The notes beneath the pieces are model-generated. The model was not told where the DNA came from. It saw only the letters and a program-made list of their open reading frames with translations, and did not search any database. From Paraburkholderia azotifigens (GTDB lineage: Bacteria > Pseudomonadota > Gammaproteobacteria > Burkholderiales > Burkholderiaceae), in assembly GCF_007995085.1 (NCBI RefSeq), contig NZ_VOQS01000003.1, positions 2,294,001-2,358,000 of the forward strand: a stretch of DNA of 64,000 nucleotides, given 5' to 3'. Made by a program: the position numbers and the translations under genes. Each line of letters starts with the position of its first letter. Position 1 is the first letter of the stretch. This document shows positions 36,351-46,265 of the stretch, one piece after another.

Positions 36351-36563
36351 TCAGGTCCGGGGCTTCCTGGCGGGGTGCCCCCGATGCAACGGCAGCCTTG
36401 CACGGATCCCTGAGTAGGCATGCCCCGCCCTGGTCAATGGCGCTGACAAGCCGCTGAGGCTGGCGATCTGCCTGCGAAGGCGTGGATGAATGCAGGCCAG
36501 TCCGAGGACGAAGAAGGCTCCGGGCAGTATCAAGAGGCCCACGATTGCTGCGCTTTTCAACAT
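36351..36563 (-). CDS. Small membrane protein
   Basis: 70 residues, ribosome site TGGAGGTG before ATG. One N-terminal helix (AAIVGLLILPGAFFVLGLAC) and a basic C-terminus. No family recognised. FNR-type box 66 bp upstream and same direction as the ligase genes, 76 bp ahead of them, so it may be the first gene of the operon. Confidence 0.6.
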   Translation of the reverse strand: MLKSAAIVGLLILPGAFFVLGLACIHPRLRRQIASLSGLSAPLTRAGHAYSGIRARLPLHRGHPARKPRT

Positions 36564-36628
36564 GACACCTCCAGAAAGCTCATGTGTTTCGCCATGGACC
36601 TAGCATAGGTTTCGTGTGTCAGGATGGA

Positions 36629-36642
36629 TTGACGTGTATCAA
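36629..36642. promoter_or_regulatory. FNR-type box
   Basis: TTGACGTGTATCAA (TTGAC-N4-ATCAA), 66 bp upstream of the small membrane protein that leads the acyl-ligase genes. Confidence 0.6.
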
Positions 36643-36835
36643 GACCCTCATGATGTCTGGGCTTATCCCCACGCAAAGTGTTCCTCGCATCCGGTCCCCG
36701 CCGTCTGGCGGAGCCGGTCGTCGGAAGTTTAAATGGCGTGCCAGCAGAGCAGAAGGGCGGCGCCACCGATAATCACAACGGTGGCGACATAGCAGGTTAC
36801 GCCCTTCGGGATGGGACCATCGTATGCCGATATGT

Positions 36836-36961
36836 CTACTTCGCCGCGATTTCGTTGCGAATGAGTTGAAATTCTGGCGAGTTATTCGCCGGTGCGGCCA
36901 GGCTCGCGCATATCGCTAACGCTATCGGCAGAGTGCGTTGCGGAACAAGGAATCGTTGCAT
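36836..36961 (-). CDS. Short secreted peptide or remnant of a periplasmic protein
   Basis: 41 residues from ATG at 36961 after GAGGAGAATG. Signal-like start (LPIALAICASLAAPA) and the start of a helical region (SPEFQLIRNEIAAK) before a TAG. In larger periplasmic/porin-like proteins a coiled helix often continues here, so it may be a truncated gene. Between two FNR-type boxes. Confidence 0.4.
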   Translation of the reverse strand: MQRFLVPQRTLPIALAICASLAAPANNSPEFQLIRNEIAAK

Positions 36962-37056
36962 GACATTCTCCTCAACACGGTCGGGCGCCGACGTCAAACC
37001 GTGAACTTCTTTCACGCACCGTTGGAATGACACCAGGTCGCTCGATCCATCAGAGC

Positions 37057-37070
37057 TTGATACACGTCAA
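37057..37070. promoter_or_regulatory. FNR-type box
   Basis: TTGATACACGTCAA (TTGAT-N4-GTCAA). It lies 96 bp upstream of the short peptide start at 36961 (minus) and 121 bp upstream of the gene at 37191 (plus) and may serve both. Confidence 0.6.
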
Positions 37071-37190
37071 ACGATGATTCGTCCCAGAGTCCATGCTGGT
37101 GTGGCGAACAGTTTTTCCTGGGTCGACGCTTTTTCTGCGTGTATGCGTGACAGTTGCCACGCGCTCGAGAAGCCGGGGCGAGAGGTATCC

Positions 37191-37652
37191 ATGTCTATTT
37201 TTCGTGCAAGAGTATTTTCAACGGCACTTCTCTTTGGGGCAATACTGTGTGTCAGCGTGTCGGCGCAGCCGCTGCCGGCGCCAGCGGAGCAAAACGGCAT
37301 CCGATATGTAACAGGCGGCATCGGAGAAGATGAAGTCAAGGCCTTTCATTCAGTCGCGGCCAGATACAACGTGCGGATCACGCTGTCGGCGAAGTCTGGT
37401 CATTACCTCTCCGATGTCGACGTAAAAATCTCCGCAGGAACCCGGTCTCTTCTGGTTGTACGGACGGCAGGCCCATTCCTCTTCGTACATTTGCCTGCTG
37501 GCCAGTACCAGATCTCTGCGCGTGACAGGCACGTAACAGAAACAAGGAAGGTCGTGGTTCCGGGGCGAGGTGGCATCGATGTTCATTTTTCCTGGGAGGA
37601 TCCTGACAGGCACGACGTCATGCAAATATGTACCGGATGCCGCACTCCTTGA
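37191..37652 (+). CDS. Secreted protein with carboxypeptidase-regulatory-like fold
   Basis: 153 residues, signal peptide to about 25 (STALLFGAILCVSVSA). After it, a beta-sandwich type pattern: VKAFHSVAARYNVRITLSAK, DVDVKISAGTRSLLVVRTAG, FLFVHLPAGQYQISAR resemble the carboxypeptidase-regulatory-like/DUF-type domain seen in periplasmic proteins. Two cysteines at the end (CTGC). ATG after GAGAGG. Exact role unknown; it precedes an ABC transporter by 274 bp. Confidence 0.65.
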   Translation: MSIFRARVFSTALLFGAILCVSVSAQPLPAPAEQNGIRYVTGGIGEDEVKAFHSVAARYNVRITLSAKSGHYLSDVDVKISAGTRSLLVVRTAGPFLFVHLPAGQYQISARDRHVTETRKVVVPGRGGIDVHFSWEDPDRHDVMQICTGCRTP

Positions 37653-37926
37653 TCATCATGCGCGGCGGTGCTGCACAGGCATTTCGCGGAGCTTTGCTCA
37701 GATTTATAAAGTTACTCCGTGTCGGGTGGGTCTGCGTCGGTTCCGCGAGCCTGAGCTGGCTAACATGGGGAAATCACCCGTCAGCTTCGTGCAGCCATGC
37801 GATGACGCAAATCGATTGGTGACGCGCGAGGCAACGGACGTGCAATCGCTGACCTTGAGTCGATCATCGAAGTAGTGACCGGTTGCACGGCCTGACAGAC
37901 CTTGTCACTTTAATTTTGAGCGAACG

Positions 37927-38631
37927 ATGGAGACCGTCTTTTCCGTCAAGGCAGTCAGCAAGGTCTACCCGATGGGAAGCATTAGTGTCCGCGCGCTCCA
38001 CGATGTGACTCTTGAGCTCGAAGCTGGCGAGCTTGTGGTTCTGCTGGGCGCGTCGGGCAGCGGCAAATCCACGCTGCTAAATCTGATGGGCGGACTCGAT
38101 ACGCCGACGGCCGGCACTATCAACTACCGGGACCATCGGCTCGACTCTGTGCCCGAGCGGGAACTAACGCGATTCCGTCGCGAGCATGTCGGCTTCGTGT
38201 TTCAGTTCTATAACCTCATACCCGGTCTCACGGCACGTGAAAACGTCGCGCTTGTGACAGAGATTGCAGACCGGCCCCTCGATCCAGACGTCGCCTTGCA
38301 TATGGTTAATATCGGCACACTCGCCGATCATTTCCCTTCCCAGATGTCGGGCGGTGAACAGCAGCGGGTCGCGATCGCCCGCGCAATAGCGAAACGGCCC
38401 GATGTGCTGTTGTGCGACGAGCCAACGGGCGCGCTGGATTTCCAGACGGGACGGGTCGTGCTCGAGGTGCTCGAACGCGTTAACCGCGAGTTTGGAACCT
38501 TGATTATTGTCGTTACGCACAACGCTGTCATCGCTGACATGGCGAATCGCGTGGTACGCATGAGCAGCGGCACGGTCGTCGAGGATCGTCGAAATGTGAG
38601 GCGTTCGCGCGCACAGGACCTGACGTGGTGA
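37927..38631 (+). CDS. ABC transporter ATP-binding protein (LolD/MacB type)
   Basis: 234 residues. Walker [10 protein letters not shown] (41-49), Q-loop [12 protein letters not shown], signature [16 protein letters not shown], Walker [14 protein letters not shown]-loop VVTHN. The spacing matches the MacB/LolD export-type group. Its TGA overlaps the GTG start of the permease. With the permease and a HlyD-like protein it forms a three-part exporter; substrate unknown. Confidence 0.93.
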   Translation: METVFSVKAVSKVYPMGSISVRALHDVTLELEAGELVVLLGASGSGKSTLLNLMGGLDTPTAGTINYRDHRLDSVPERELTRFRREHVGFVFQFYNLIPGLTARENVALVTEIADRPLDPDVALHMVNIGTLADHFPSQMSGGEQQRVAIARAIAKRPDVLLCDEPTGALDFQTGRVVLEVLERVNREFGTLIIVVTHNAVIADMANRVVRMSSGTVVEDRRNVRRSRAQDLTW

Positions 38632-40993
38632 GTGCCCTGACGCGCCTTCTATGGCGGGACCTCTGGCATATGCGGGCGCAAGCATTTGCGGCGGTGCTGG
38701 TCGTGGCTTGCGGCGTTGCCACATTCGTCGCAATGCGCACCACGTATTTGAGTCTATTGAAGGCGCAGCAGGACTATTACGTCTCTTACCGGTTTGCCGA
38801 TCTGTTCGTGACACTCAAACGCGCTCCGCTAGCAGTCGCATCGCGTATCGCGTCGATGCCCGGCGTCGCTCGCGTCGATCCACGCGTCGTGTCGGACGTT
38901 ACACTCGATTTGCCAGGCCTCGACGAACCAGCGACCGGACATCTCGTCTCGATTCCCGAGTTGTCATGGCCAGCGCTCAACCTGCTGCATCTACGAAGTG
39001 GCCGATATGTCTCGCCGGGCCGGGACGATGAAGTGCTGATGAGCGCCGCTTTCGCGGAAGCAAACAATCTCCATGTGGGGCAGCGCTTCGGGGCCGTATT
39101 GAACGGTCGCTGGAAAGAACTCCAGATCGTTGGCATTGCGCTTTCGCCGGAATATGTCTATGAAGCGGGAGCCGGATCCATTTTCCCGGACAATCGGCAC
39201 TACGGTGTCATCTGGATGGGACGTGATGCCGCGTCGGCTGCATTCAGCATGGAGGGGGCATTCAACGACCTGGCAATCGCACTCGACAACAGCCGCCGGA
39301 CATCTGACGTAATCGCCTGGGTCGACCGCGAACTGGCCCGCTATGGCGGGCTCGGTGCAATCACGCGCGAAGATCAGCTATCGCATCGTTTCATATCGGA
39401 CGAAATCGCACAGAACCGCACCACGTCTACGTATGTACCCACGATCTTTTTCTGCGTGGCCATGTTTCTGTTGCAGAGCGTGCTAGGCAGGCTGATCGAC
39501 ACGCAACGCACACAGATCGGGTTGATGAAGGCATTTGGATACGGAAACACGCGTGTCGCGTTGCACTACCTCCAGCTGGCGTCTCTGATTACGGCGTTGG
39601 GAAGCGCGATCGGTGTGGCAGCCGGGCTTGGGCTCGGATCCTATCTCACGGACATGTACGCGAAGTACTATCGCTTTGCCCGTCTCGAGTATCAGGCTGA
39701 CGGGGCAGTCGTGATCTCTGCCATCGCCGTGAGTTTCGTCACCTCAGTCGCGGGCACGGCGGTAAGCGTGGCGAAGGCTGCGCGATTAAAGCCCGTCGTG
39801 GCACTGCGTCCCGTATTGCCGCCGGCATTCGCGGCGGGCTGGGCGGAGCGGACTGGTCTGTCCCGGCACATCAGCGTGACCGGGCGAATGATCGTGCGCA
39901 ATATCGCGCGGCAACCCGTCAAATCCGCGCTTTCCTGTCTCGCGATTGCCAGTGCGAGCGCGATCCTCCTGATAGGAGGGTTCTTTTTCGATGCTATCGA
40001 TCATCTCTTCGACGTGCAGTTTCAACGCGTTGAACGTCAGGACGTGACCATCACTTTTTCCCAACCGCTATCGCATCGGGCATTCTTCACGCTCGAAAGC
40101 CTGCCAGGCGTGTTGAAGGTCGAGCCGTTTCGCGATGTGCCTGTCAGACTTTCCTACGGATATCGCTCCCGCCGGATCAGCCTGAGCGGAATTTCGACGA
40201 CGGCAGCCATGCATCGCCTTGTCGATGAACAGGGCGTGCCGTTGCGCGTGCCCCCGGACGGGATGCTGATCTCGGCACAACTCGCGGACGCGCTGGGGCT
40301 GCGCGCAGGCGACAGGATCACGGTGGAGTTGCTCGAGGGCAAGCGCCAGATACGACAGGTGACGGTGACGGGCGAGGTCGGAGAGCTGGTCGGCATTCGG
40401 GCGTACATGGATCAGCATGCCCTCGCGCGTCTGCTTGAAGAGAGCGGCAACTGGACGGGGGCGTGGCTGCAAACCGACGCACGCGCGCTTGAGCCTCTGT
40501 ATGGCACGCTCAAGCGTATGCCGGCCGTCAATACAGTAGCCGTCCGGCAAACTGTAATGACAGTTTCCGCAAGATCATGGACGAAAGCGTGCGTCTTTCG
40601 ACCACAATCAATTTTGTCTTCGCCTGCATCATCGCCTTCGGGGTCGCATTCAACGGGATGCGTCTCGCCTATTCGGAACGCGTACAGCAACTGGCATCGC
40701 TACGCGTACTCGGCTTCACGCGCGCAGAAGTCGGCTGGATCCTGCTTGGCGAACAATTCGTACTCGCTTCGGTGTCAGCGCCGGCCGGTCTGTTGCTGGG
40801 ATATGGCATCTGCGCGTTGCTGGTCCGGCGCCTAGCCACCGATCTGTATCGTCTGCCGCTCGTCATCGAAACTTCGACGTTCGCGTACGCATTGCTCGTT
40901 ACCGCCGGTTCGGTGGCGTGCTCCGGACTCGTCGTGGCGTGGAAGATCAGGCGCCTCGATATCGTCGCTGTCCTCAAGGCGCGCGAATCATGA
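38628..40993 (+). pseudogene. ABC transporter permease (FtsX/MacB-like), one-base frameshift
   Basis: First frame from GTG 38628 (overlaps the ATPase stop) covers about 640 residues: N-terminal helix, periplasmic part, FtsX-like core VPTIFFCVAMFLLQSVLGRL, LGLMKAFGYGNT-like loop (IGLMKAFGYGNTRVALHYLQ), and a second core SALSCLAIASASAILLIGGF. The frame is lost near 40559 (GTAATGACAG; one base short). The last four helices follow in the other frame: NFVFACIIAFGVAFNGMRLA, ASLRVLGFTRAEVGWILLGE, and ALLVTAGSVACSGLVVAWKI, ending at the next gene (ATGA overlap). If an error, the gene is intact at about 788 residues. Confidence 0.85.
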
Positions 40994-42156
40994 AGCGCAA
41001 TCGCATCCGATCGGCGTTGCTCATTGCGGTCGCGACGCTCGCAGTTGCCGCGGTTCTGGCGGGCGCGTTCTGGCCGAAAGCGGTTGTTGTCGATACGGCG
41101 CAGGTGAGCAGGGGACCGCTTCGCGTCACGATCGACGAGGATGGGGAGATCCGCGCACATGACCGCTACGTCGTCACGGCGCCGATCACCGGTCGTTTGC
41201 TGCGCGTGACCATGCGCGAGGGGGACCATGTGCGTGCGGGACAGGTGATTGCGGTGCTGGTGCCCGTCGCCATGACGCCCGGAGAAAGCGCGGAGCAGCG
41301 CGCCCATGTGGAGTCGGCGGAGGCCGCTTATGGCGAGGCTCTGGCGCACGTCGATCATGTTCGTGCCGATCTCGAGCAGGCGCACAGGGAGTATCAGAGA
41401 GGCAAGGCATTGATCGAGTATGGCGGCATTTCGAAGCAGGGGCTGGAACAACTCCGCGTCACCGAGGCATCGGGCATGAGCGATCTCGATGCAGCCCGCG
41501 CCCGCGCAACATCTGCGGCAGCAGAAGTACGAGCCGCGAAGGCGAATCTGCGAGCATTGGAAGCCGGGCATCCCGTGGAAGTCCGCGCTCCTGTCGATGC
41601 CGTCCTCCTGCGTGTTGACGAGCGGAGCGAACGCGTAGTGTCGGCCGGTGCTGCCGTCATGGTGCTCGCCGATCCCTCTCGCTATGAAGTGGTCGTTGAT
41701 GTTCTCTCAACGGACGCCGTCAAGATCAGTCCCGGGATGCGCATGTCGGTGGAAGACTGGGGCGGGCCTGTGCCAATCGATGCAAAAGTGCGGGTGGTCG
41801 AGCCAGGCGCTTTTACCAAGGTCTCGGCGCTGGGAGTTGAAGAGCAGCGCGTGCATGTCATTGCAGACCTGTCGGGCGCCCCGGGCCGGCTGAACGACGG
41901 GTATCGGGTTCTGGGCAGGATCGTGATCTGGGAAAGATCTGACGTGGCGAAACTTCCCATCGGCTCGCTATTCCGGTGCGGGGAACAATGGTGCGTTTTC
42001 ACCGTCGAGCGAAAGCGCGCCATACAACATGTTGTGCGCATCGGACAGCGCAATTCCGAAGAAGCCGAGATTCTCGACGGTGCTGGCAGCAATCAGATCG
42101 TGATCGTATATCCACCCGGCACTCTGACAAATAATGCCCGGGTTCTGCTGCGCTAG
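40990..42156 (+). CDS. HlyD-family membrane fusion protein
   Basis: 388 residues. One N-terminal helix (LLIAVATLAVAAVLAGAFW), a lipoyl-like domain (VVTAPITGRLLRVTMREGDH), a helical hairpin about 95-185 (EAAYGEALAHVDHVRADLEQ...), and the returning half-lipoyl (HPVEVRAPVDAVLLRVDERS). Type of periplasmic adaptor used with MacB-like ABC exporters. Coupled to the permease by an ATGA overlap. No outer-membrane channel gene lies nearby. Confidence 0.92.
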   Translation: MKRNRIRSALLIAVATLAVAAVLAGAFWPKAVVVDTAQVSRGPLRVTIDEDGEIRAHDRYVVTAPITGRLLRVTMREGDHVRAGQVIAVLVPVAMTPGESAEQRAHVESAEAAYGEALAHVDHVRADLEQAHREYQRGKALIEYGGISKQGLEQLRVTEASGMSDLDAARARATSAAAEVRAAKANLRALEAGHPVEVRAPVDAVLLRVDERSERVVSAGAAVMVLADPSRYEVVVDVLSTDAVKISPGMRMSVEDWGGPVPIDAKVRVVEPGAFTKVSALGVEEQRVHVIADLSGAPGRLNDGYRVLGRIVIWERSDVAKLPIGSLFRCGEQWCVFTVERKRAIQHVVRIGQRNSEEAEILDGAGSNQIVIVYPPGTLTNNARVLLR

Positions 42157-42159
42157 AGC

Positions 42160-42321
42160 CATTGCTACGGCCCGCAAAGAAAGCCGCACCAATGGCACAA
42201 TTGGATTTCCCTCGGGAATACCAAAACCGACCCAGGACATGGCCATCCACGTAGGCGGTGCGAAAGCGGGTATGAGATTCAGCAGCAGGACGACAACGAA
42301 CAGCGTCGCCAGCGTCGACAC
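42160..42321 (-). pseudogene. N-terminal remnant of a membrane protein
   Basis: A frame from ATG at 42321 starts like an integral membrane protein, with TLFVVVLLLNLIPAFAPPTW and MAMSWVGFGIPEGNP, then loses that character after about 50 residues and runs antisense to the HlyD gene to 41968. The preserved part suggests the start of a longer, deleted membrane protein. Low-certainty family call (small-exporter or SNARE-associated-like). Confidence 0.45.
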
Positions 42322-42380
42322 GACCTGATTTTCCGAGCGATTTCTACCGTACGAGCTTGCAGCCCGGCACGATACACCAC

Positions 42381-42394
42381 GTGATGTGGATCAA
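42381..42394. promoter_or_regulatory. FNR-like box with one mismatch
   Basis: GTGATGTGGATCAA differs from TTGAT-N4-ATCAA only at the first base. It lies 132 bp upstream of the P-type ATPase start and 60 bp upstream of the minus-strand remnant. Confidence 0.45.
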
Positions 42395-42525
42395 GCGCAG
42401 CACGGCAAGCATTTGATCTGCCAGGAAATGACGATTCGATGCCGGCCGGGTATTTCACGGAAGGATTCATATCCTATGCTGAAGGCAGCGATTTCGAAAT
42501 CTGACCCCGTTGCGATCTTTCCCTC

Positions 42526-44817
42526 ATGCCACGTCCGCTTCGCTCAGTCGAGCTTGTCCTGCTGGCCGCCTCGGCCGTAAGCCTCGTAACAGGCATTGTG
42601 TTCGCCGCGCTCGACGACGTCGCGCTCGCGCATGCACTGTGGGCCGTTGGAACCTTGCCCGTCCTGCTGGCGCTGCTGGTGTCGATCGTCAAGGCGCTGC
42701 AGCGGCATGAAGCAGGCGTCGATGTGCTCGCGCTGCTCGCCATCGGTTTCGCACTGGGGCTCAGCGAGTTCCTGACCGCCGCCGTGATCTCGCTGATGCT
42801 CGCGAGTGGACGAGCTCTCGAAGCGTACGCGCAGGAGCGGGCACGACGCGAAATGACCGCATTACTGAGCCGCGCTCCGCGTCATGCCAATCGCTTTGAG
42901 GGCGGTGAGTGGCGTCGCGTCGAACTGGATGCGGTACGTCCCGGCGATCGGCTGCTGGTACGAAGCGGCGATCTAGTTCCCGTCGACGGCTCGCTGATCG
43001 GCCACGCCCAACTGGACGAATCCACGCTCACGGGGGAATCCGTCATCCAGCAACGCTCACCCGGCGAACCGGTCAATAGCGGGGTCGTTAGTGTTGGTGC
43101 CGCCTTCGAGATGGTCGCTGCCGCGAGCGCGGCAGACAGTACGTTTGCCGGGATAGTCCGCATGGTGCAGTCGGCGCAGCGCGAGCGCAGTCCGGCAAGC
43201 CGTCTTGCTGATCGCTACGCGCTGTGGTTCGTGCTTGCAGCGCTTGCACTTGCCGCGGGTAGCTGGCTGATCTCCGGAGAAATCGCACGGGCGCTTGCTG
43301 TGCTTGTCGTTGCAACCCCGTGCCCACTGATTCTTGCAGTGCCTGTGGCCATTGTTTCCGGCATGTCGCGTTGCGCGAAACGAGGCGTGCTCGTCAAAGG
43401 TGGTGGTCCACTGGAGAGGCTCGCGCAAGCGAGCGTACTGTTCTTCGACAAAACGGGCACCCTGACGGGAGGGCAAGCGCGCCTCGTCGCAATCGAAGCA
43501 GGCATTGGCACCTCTCCCGAGACGGTTCTGCGCGTTGCCGCGTCGCTAGGCCAGGCGTCAGCACATGTCATATCCGAAGCGGTGACTGCGGCTGCACGCG
43601 GGCGCAAGCTCCCCCTGTCACTACCAACCCGCGTGGAGGAGCGACCCGGTGCTGGAGTTCAGGGAGAAGTGGATGGCCATATCGTCGCGATCGGTTCTTA
43701 CGATTTCGTATCATCGCTCGCAACGCCGGCGCCCTGGTGCGAAGCTTTTCTTCATCGCCTGACGTACGAGGGCGCCTCTGCTGTATTCGTCGGGGTCGAC
43801 GGTAACATGGTCGGTGCCCTGCAGATGGCGGATCAGATCCGGCTCGAAACGCCACGTGCGCTGCGGCTGCTGAAGCAGGAGGGCGTCAAACGGATCGTGA
43901 TGCTCACGGGCGACAGACGCGATGTAGCGGAAACGGTGGGGGCAATGCTGGGCGTCACGGAGGTGCGGCCTGAGCTATCACCCGCGGACAAGCTTGCAGC
44001 GATCCAGGCGGCACGCCGTGAAGGGCCAGTTGTCATGGTAGGCGATGGAATCAACGACGCTCCTGCGCTTGCGGCCGCTGATGTCGGCGTTGCGATGGGG
44101 GCACGAGGCGCGGCGGCGTCTTCAGAAGCAGCAGACGTGGTGCTGCTGGTCGACCGGCTGGATCGGCTTGTCGAGGGGTTTCGGGTGGCGAAACAGACGC
44201 GGCGGATCGCCGTCCAGAGCGTGATGGCGGGTATGGCGCTGTCGGTGTCGGCAATGGTGGTCGCCGCGTTCGGATTCCTGCCGCCCCTGTCGGGCGCGTT
44301 GCTTCAGGAGATCATTGATGTGGCCGTCATCGCGAACGCGCTGCGGGCCTTGAGGATTCGTTCGACAGCCATGACAGGCAGCCTTGCCCGTAGTGACGAG
44401 GACCGCCTGAAGACCGAGCATGTTGAACTTGGTCCAGTAGTCGGGCAGATCAGGGAGCTCGCGGACACACTGCCCGGTTTGCCGGGACCATCCGTCGCGG
44501 GCGCGCTCGCTAACATGAGCGATTTGCTGGCACACAAGCTCATCCCACATGAGCAGCGCGATGACCAGGAAGTGTATCCGGATCTTGCGCGCCTTCTCGG
44601 CGGAGAAGACCCGATGGCGGCGATGAGCGCCACGCACCGTGAAATTTTCCGGATCTCCCGTTTGCTTCAGCAAATGACGGAGACAGTGCCAGCCGAGGGA
44701 CCCGATGCAGAAAGCATCCGCGAATTCCAGCGTCTGCTGTACGGTCTCGATGCAATCGTACGCCTGCATTGTGCACAGGAAGAGGAACTCTTCCATACGC
44801 TTGCGGAAGGGGCGTAA
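42526..44817 (+). CDS. P1B-type metal ATPase with C-terminal hemerythrin domain (P1B-5-like)
   Basis: 763 residues. Actuator motif TGES (169-172), metal-channel motif TPCPL (264-268), phosphorylation site DKTGT (308-312), TGDRRDV and hinge GDGINDAPA. The last helix has QEIIDVAVIANALR (594-607), as in P1B-5 transporters. No N-terminal metal-binding domain. From about 620 a helical hemerythrin-like domain follows with His632, His675, His704, His748 and Glu753, a possible diiron site. P1B-5 pumps export Fe(II), Ni or Co and several carry such a tail, so O2- or iron-gated export is plausible. No good ribosome site seen before the ATG. Confidence 0.9.
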   Translation: MPRPLRSVELVLLAASAVSLVTGIVFAALDDVALAHALWAVGTLPVLLALLVSIVKALQRHEAGVDVLALLAIGFALGLSEFLTAAVISLMLASGRALEAYAQERARREMTALLSRAPRHANRFEGGEWRRVELDAVRPGDRLLVRSGDLVPVDGSLIGHAQLDESTLTGESVIQQRSPGEPVNSGVVSVGAAFEMVAAASAADSTFAGIVRMVQSAQRERSPASRLADRYALWFVLAALALAAGSWLISGEIARALAVLVVATPCPLILAVPVAIVSGMSRCAKRGVLVKGGGPLERLAQASVLFFDKTGTLTGGQARLVAIEAGIGTSPETVLRVAASLGQASAHVISEAVTAAARGRKLPLSLPTRVEERPGAGVQGEVDGHIVAIGSYDFVSSLATPAPWCEAFLHRLTYEGASAVFVGVDGNMVGALQMADQIRLETPRALRLLKQEGVKRIVMLTGDRRDVAETVGAMLGVTEVRPELSPADKLAAIQAARREGPVVMVGDGINDAPALAAADVGVAMGARGAAASSEAADVVLLVDRLDRLVEGFRVAKQTRRIAVQSVMAGMALSVSAMVVAAFGFLPPLSGALLQEIIDVAVIANALRALRIRSTAMTGSLARSDEDRLKTEHVELGPVVGQIRELADTLPGLPGPSVAGALANMSDLLAHKLIPHEQRDDQEVYPDLARLLGGEDPMAAMSATHREIFRISRLLQQMTETVPAEGPDAESIREFQRLLYGLDAIVRLHCAQEEELFHTLAEGA

Positions 44818-44979
44818 AGACCGAATTCCTGTCCCTGCGCGCTGGTATCGTCGCGTGATCGCGTACCCGGCTGCTTGATCGCGGCTATTGGAATTTCGTC
44901 TGGACCAACGGCACTGGACTGGCAGTGCAGGTCTGGTCACCCGCATCAATCTTCAGAATCAGCTTATGCGCGGTGCTGC

Positions 44980-45640
44980 TCAAGCGCCTTGCGTGCCGAC
45001 GAGCAGTAGCGGGATTTGCGCAAGACTGGCGACCCGCCCCGCGACACTACCAGGCAGCCAACGTGATATGCCCCGCCTGCCATGCGTGCCCATCACAATC
45101 AGTTGCAGCGTGACAGCTGCTGGCTTCGCGAACGATGGTATGGGCAACGTCGTCGCTGGTCGCTCGGCCGTACCGCGCGATCAATCACATAGATGGCTCG
45201 CAAAGAAGCATCGGGTACCGCAAACCACAGGTCAAAGCGCAGCGCGGTAGCCGCGTGAGGGCTTCCGTCAACCGCGAACGGGATGCGCTGCGGCAAGTGC
45301 CCGTTCTCGATGCTATAGCCTTCCGGTACGACAGGCAGCGGGCAGTGCAGAAGCCCGGTCAACGACTCTGAGACGGTTCCCTCAACCCAACGCGCCAGGC
45401 CATGGTGGTGGCGTGCACCTGAAACCGCAGTTCGGCTTGCCACGCATTGGCAGCATTTATCAATGCTTGCGCAACGACCCCGCCGTGTTTCGACAGGTCC
45501 ACCGCTTCCGTCTCGATGCGCACATCACATGGCACCAGCAACGCTTTGGCCTGTTCGAGTGCGCCAGTCGCATCCTCTAGTCATCTGTCGCGGACTGAAT
45601 CCAGCGCGTGGATTCACGCTTGATCCCGTAAGGTGGTCGA
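44980..45640 (-). pseudogene. Universal stress protein (two UspA domains), decayed
   Basis: Pieces in several frames, in UspA order: ATGALEQAKALLVPCDVRIE and VDLSKHGGVVAQALINAANA, then HHHGLARWVEGTVSESLTGL, LLHCPLPVVPEGYSIENG, RIPFAVDGSPHAATALRF, and finally IVMGTHGRRGISRWLPGSVA with IPLLLVGTQGA. This is a tandem two-domain Usp with multiple frameshifts. Its company with the CBS protein and FNR boxes matches low-oxygen stress regulons. Confidence 0.75.
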
Positions 45641-45682
45641 CTGCCATCCGTCAAGCGGGCAGACCAGGGCGACATGCCAGCT

Positions 45683-46162
45683 TCAGAAACGATGGTCGTA
45701 GTTCAACCGGATCGTCGTTGGCTTCGGCTGATCCTTTTGCGTAACTGTCAGGTCCACGTGATAAATGCCGCTCCATGGCATCAGGAAATCGTTGCCATAT
45801 GTGACGGCACTCCCTACCTTGACGGCATCCAGACGTTTCTCGACAGTCTTCGCGTGAAAGTGCGTGTCGTAGGAACGGGGACCTTTGACGCGGGCGAGTA
45901 CGGTAGCGTCGCTCACGCGCTCGCCCGTGGCCGTGTCAAAGATTGCGACGGTCAGATGGTATTGGTTCGGTCCCGGAGAGGGGACATCGCTCGCCGCTGT
46001 CGAGCCAGATTCTCCAGGCTTGCTGGATGGGACGACACCGTAGTGAACGGTGAGACCATGCGACGTGACGCTCCGCGAAAGATCGTCTGCATAGGCAACA
46101 GTACATACGCCCAAAAGAAACGTCGTAAGTATTGCGCCGATCAACGGTAGCTGGATGCGCAT
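45683..46162 (-). CDS. Periplasmic protein of FixH/YtkA-like type
   Basis: 159 residues, signal peptide to about 25 (AILTTFLLGVCTVAYA). The mature part is beta-rich: YHLTVAIFDTATGERVSDATV, ARVKGPR, and IYHVDLTVTQKDQP, similar to YtkA/FixH-like single-domain periplasmic proteins often placed beside metal or respiratory genes. Three His near the middle (DTHFHAK) might bind metal. FNR-type box 90 bp upstream. Function inferred only from fold pattern. Confidence 0.7.
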   Translation of the reverse strand: MRIQLPLIGAILTTFLLGVCTVAYADDLSRSVTSHGLTVHYGVVPSSKPGESGSTAASDVPSPGPNQYHLTVAIFDTATGERVSDATVLARVKGPRSYDTHFHAKTVEKRLDAVKVGSAVTYGNDFLMPWSGIYHVDLTVTQKDQPKPTTIRLNYDHRF

Positions 46163-46251
46163 GCGAACCTCCCACGTCTTTGATCACACAGGGTTACACC
46201 CCTGATCCAGGACTGCTCAACGGTATGGTCGCGCCTCGTGGGCGTGGCGCC

Positions 46252-46265
46252 TTGATTCAGGTCAA
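46252..46265. promoter_or_regulatory. FNR-type box
   Basis: TTGATTCAGGTCAA (TTGAT-N4-GTCAA), 90 bp upstream of the periplasmic protein start at 46162 and overlapping the last codons of the sensor kinase gene. Confidence 0.6.

Noticed and set aside
41968..42321. 117-codon minus-strand gene overlapping the HlyD gene
   Set aside because: Only the first 50 codons look like a membrane protein; the rest is antisense to a well-supported gene, so it is listed as a remnant.
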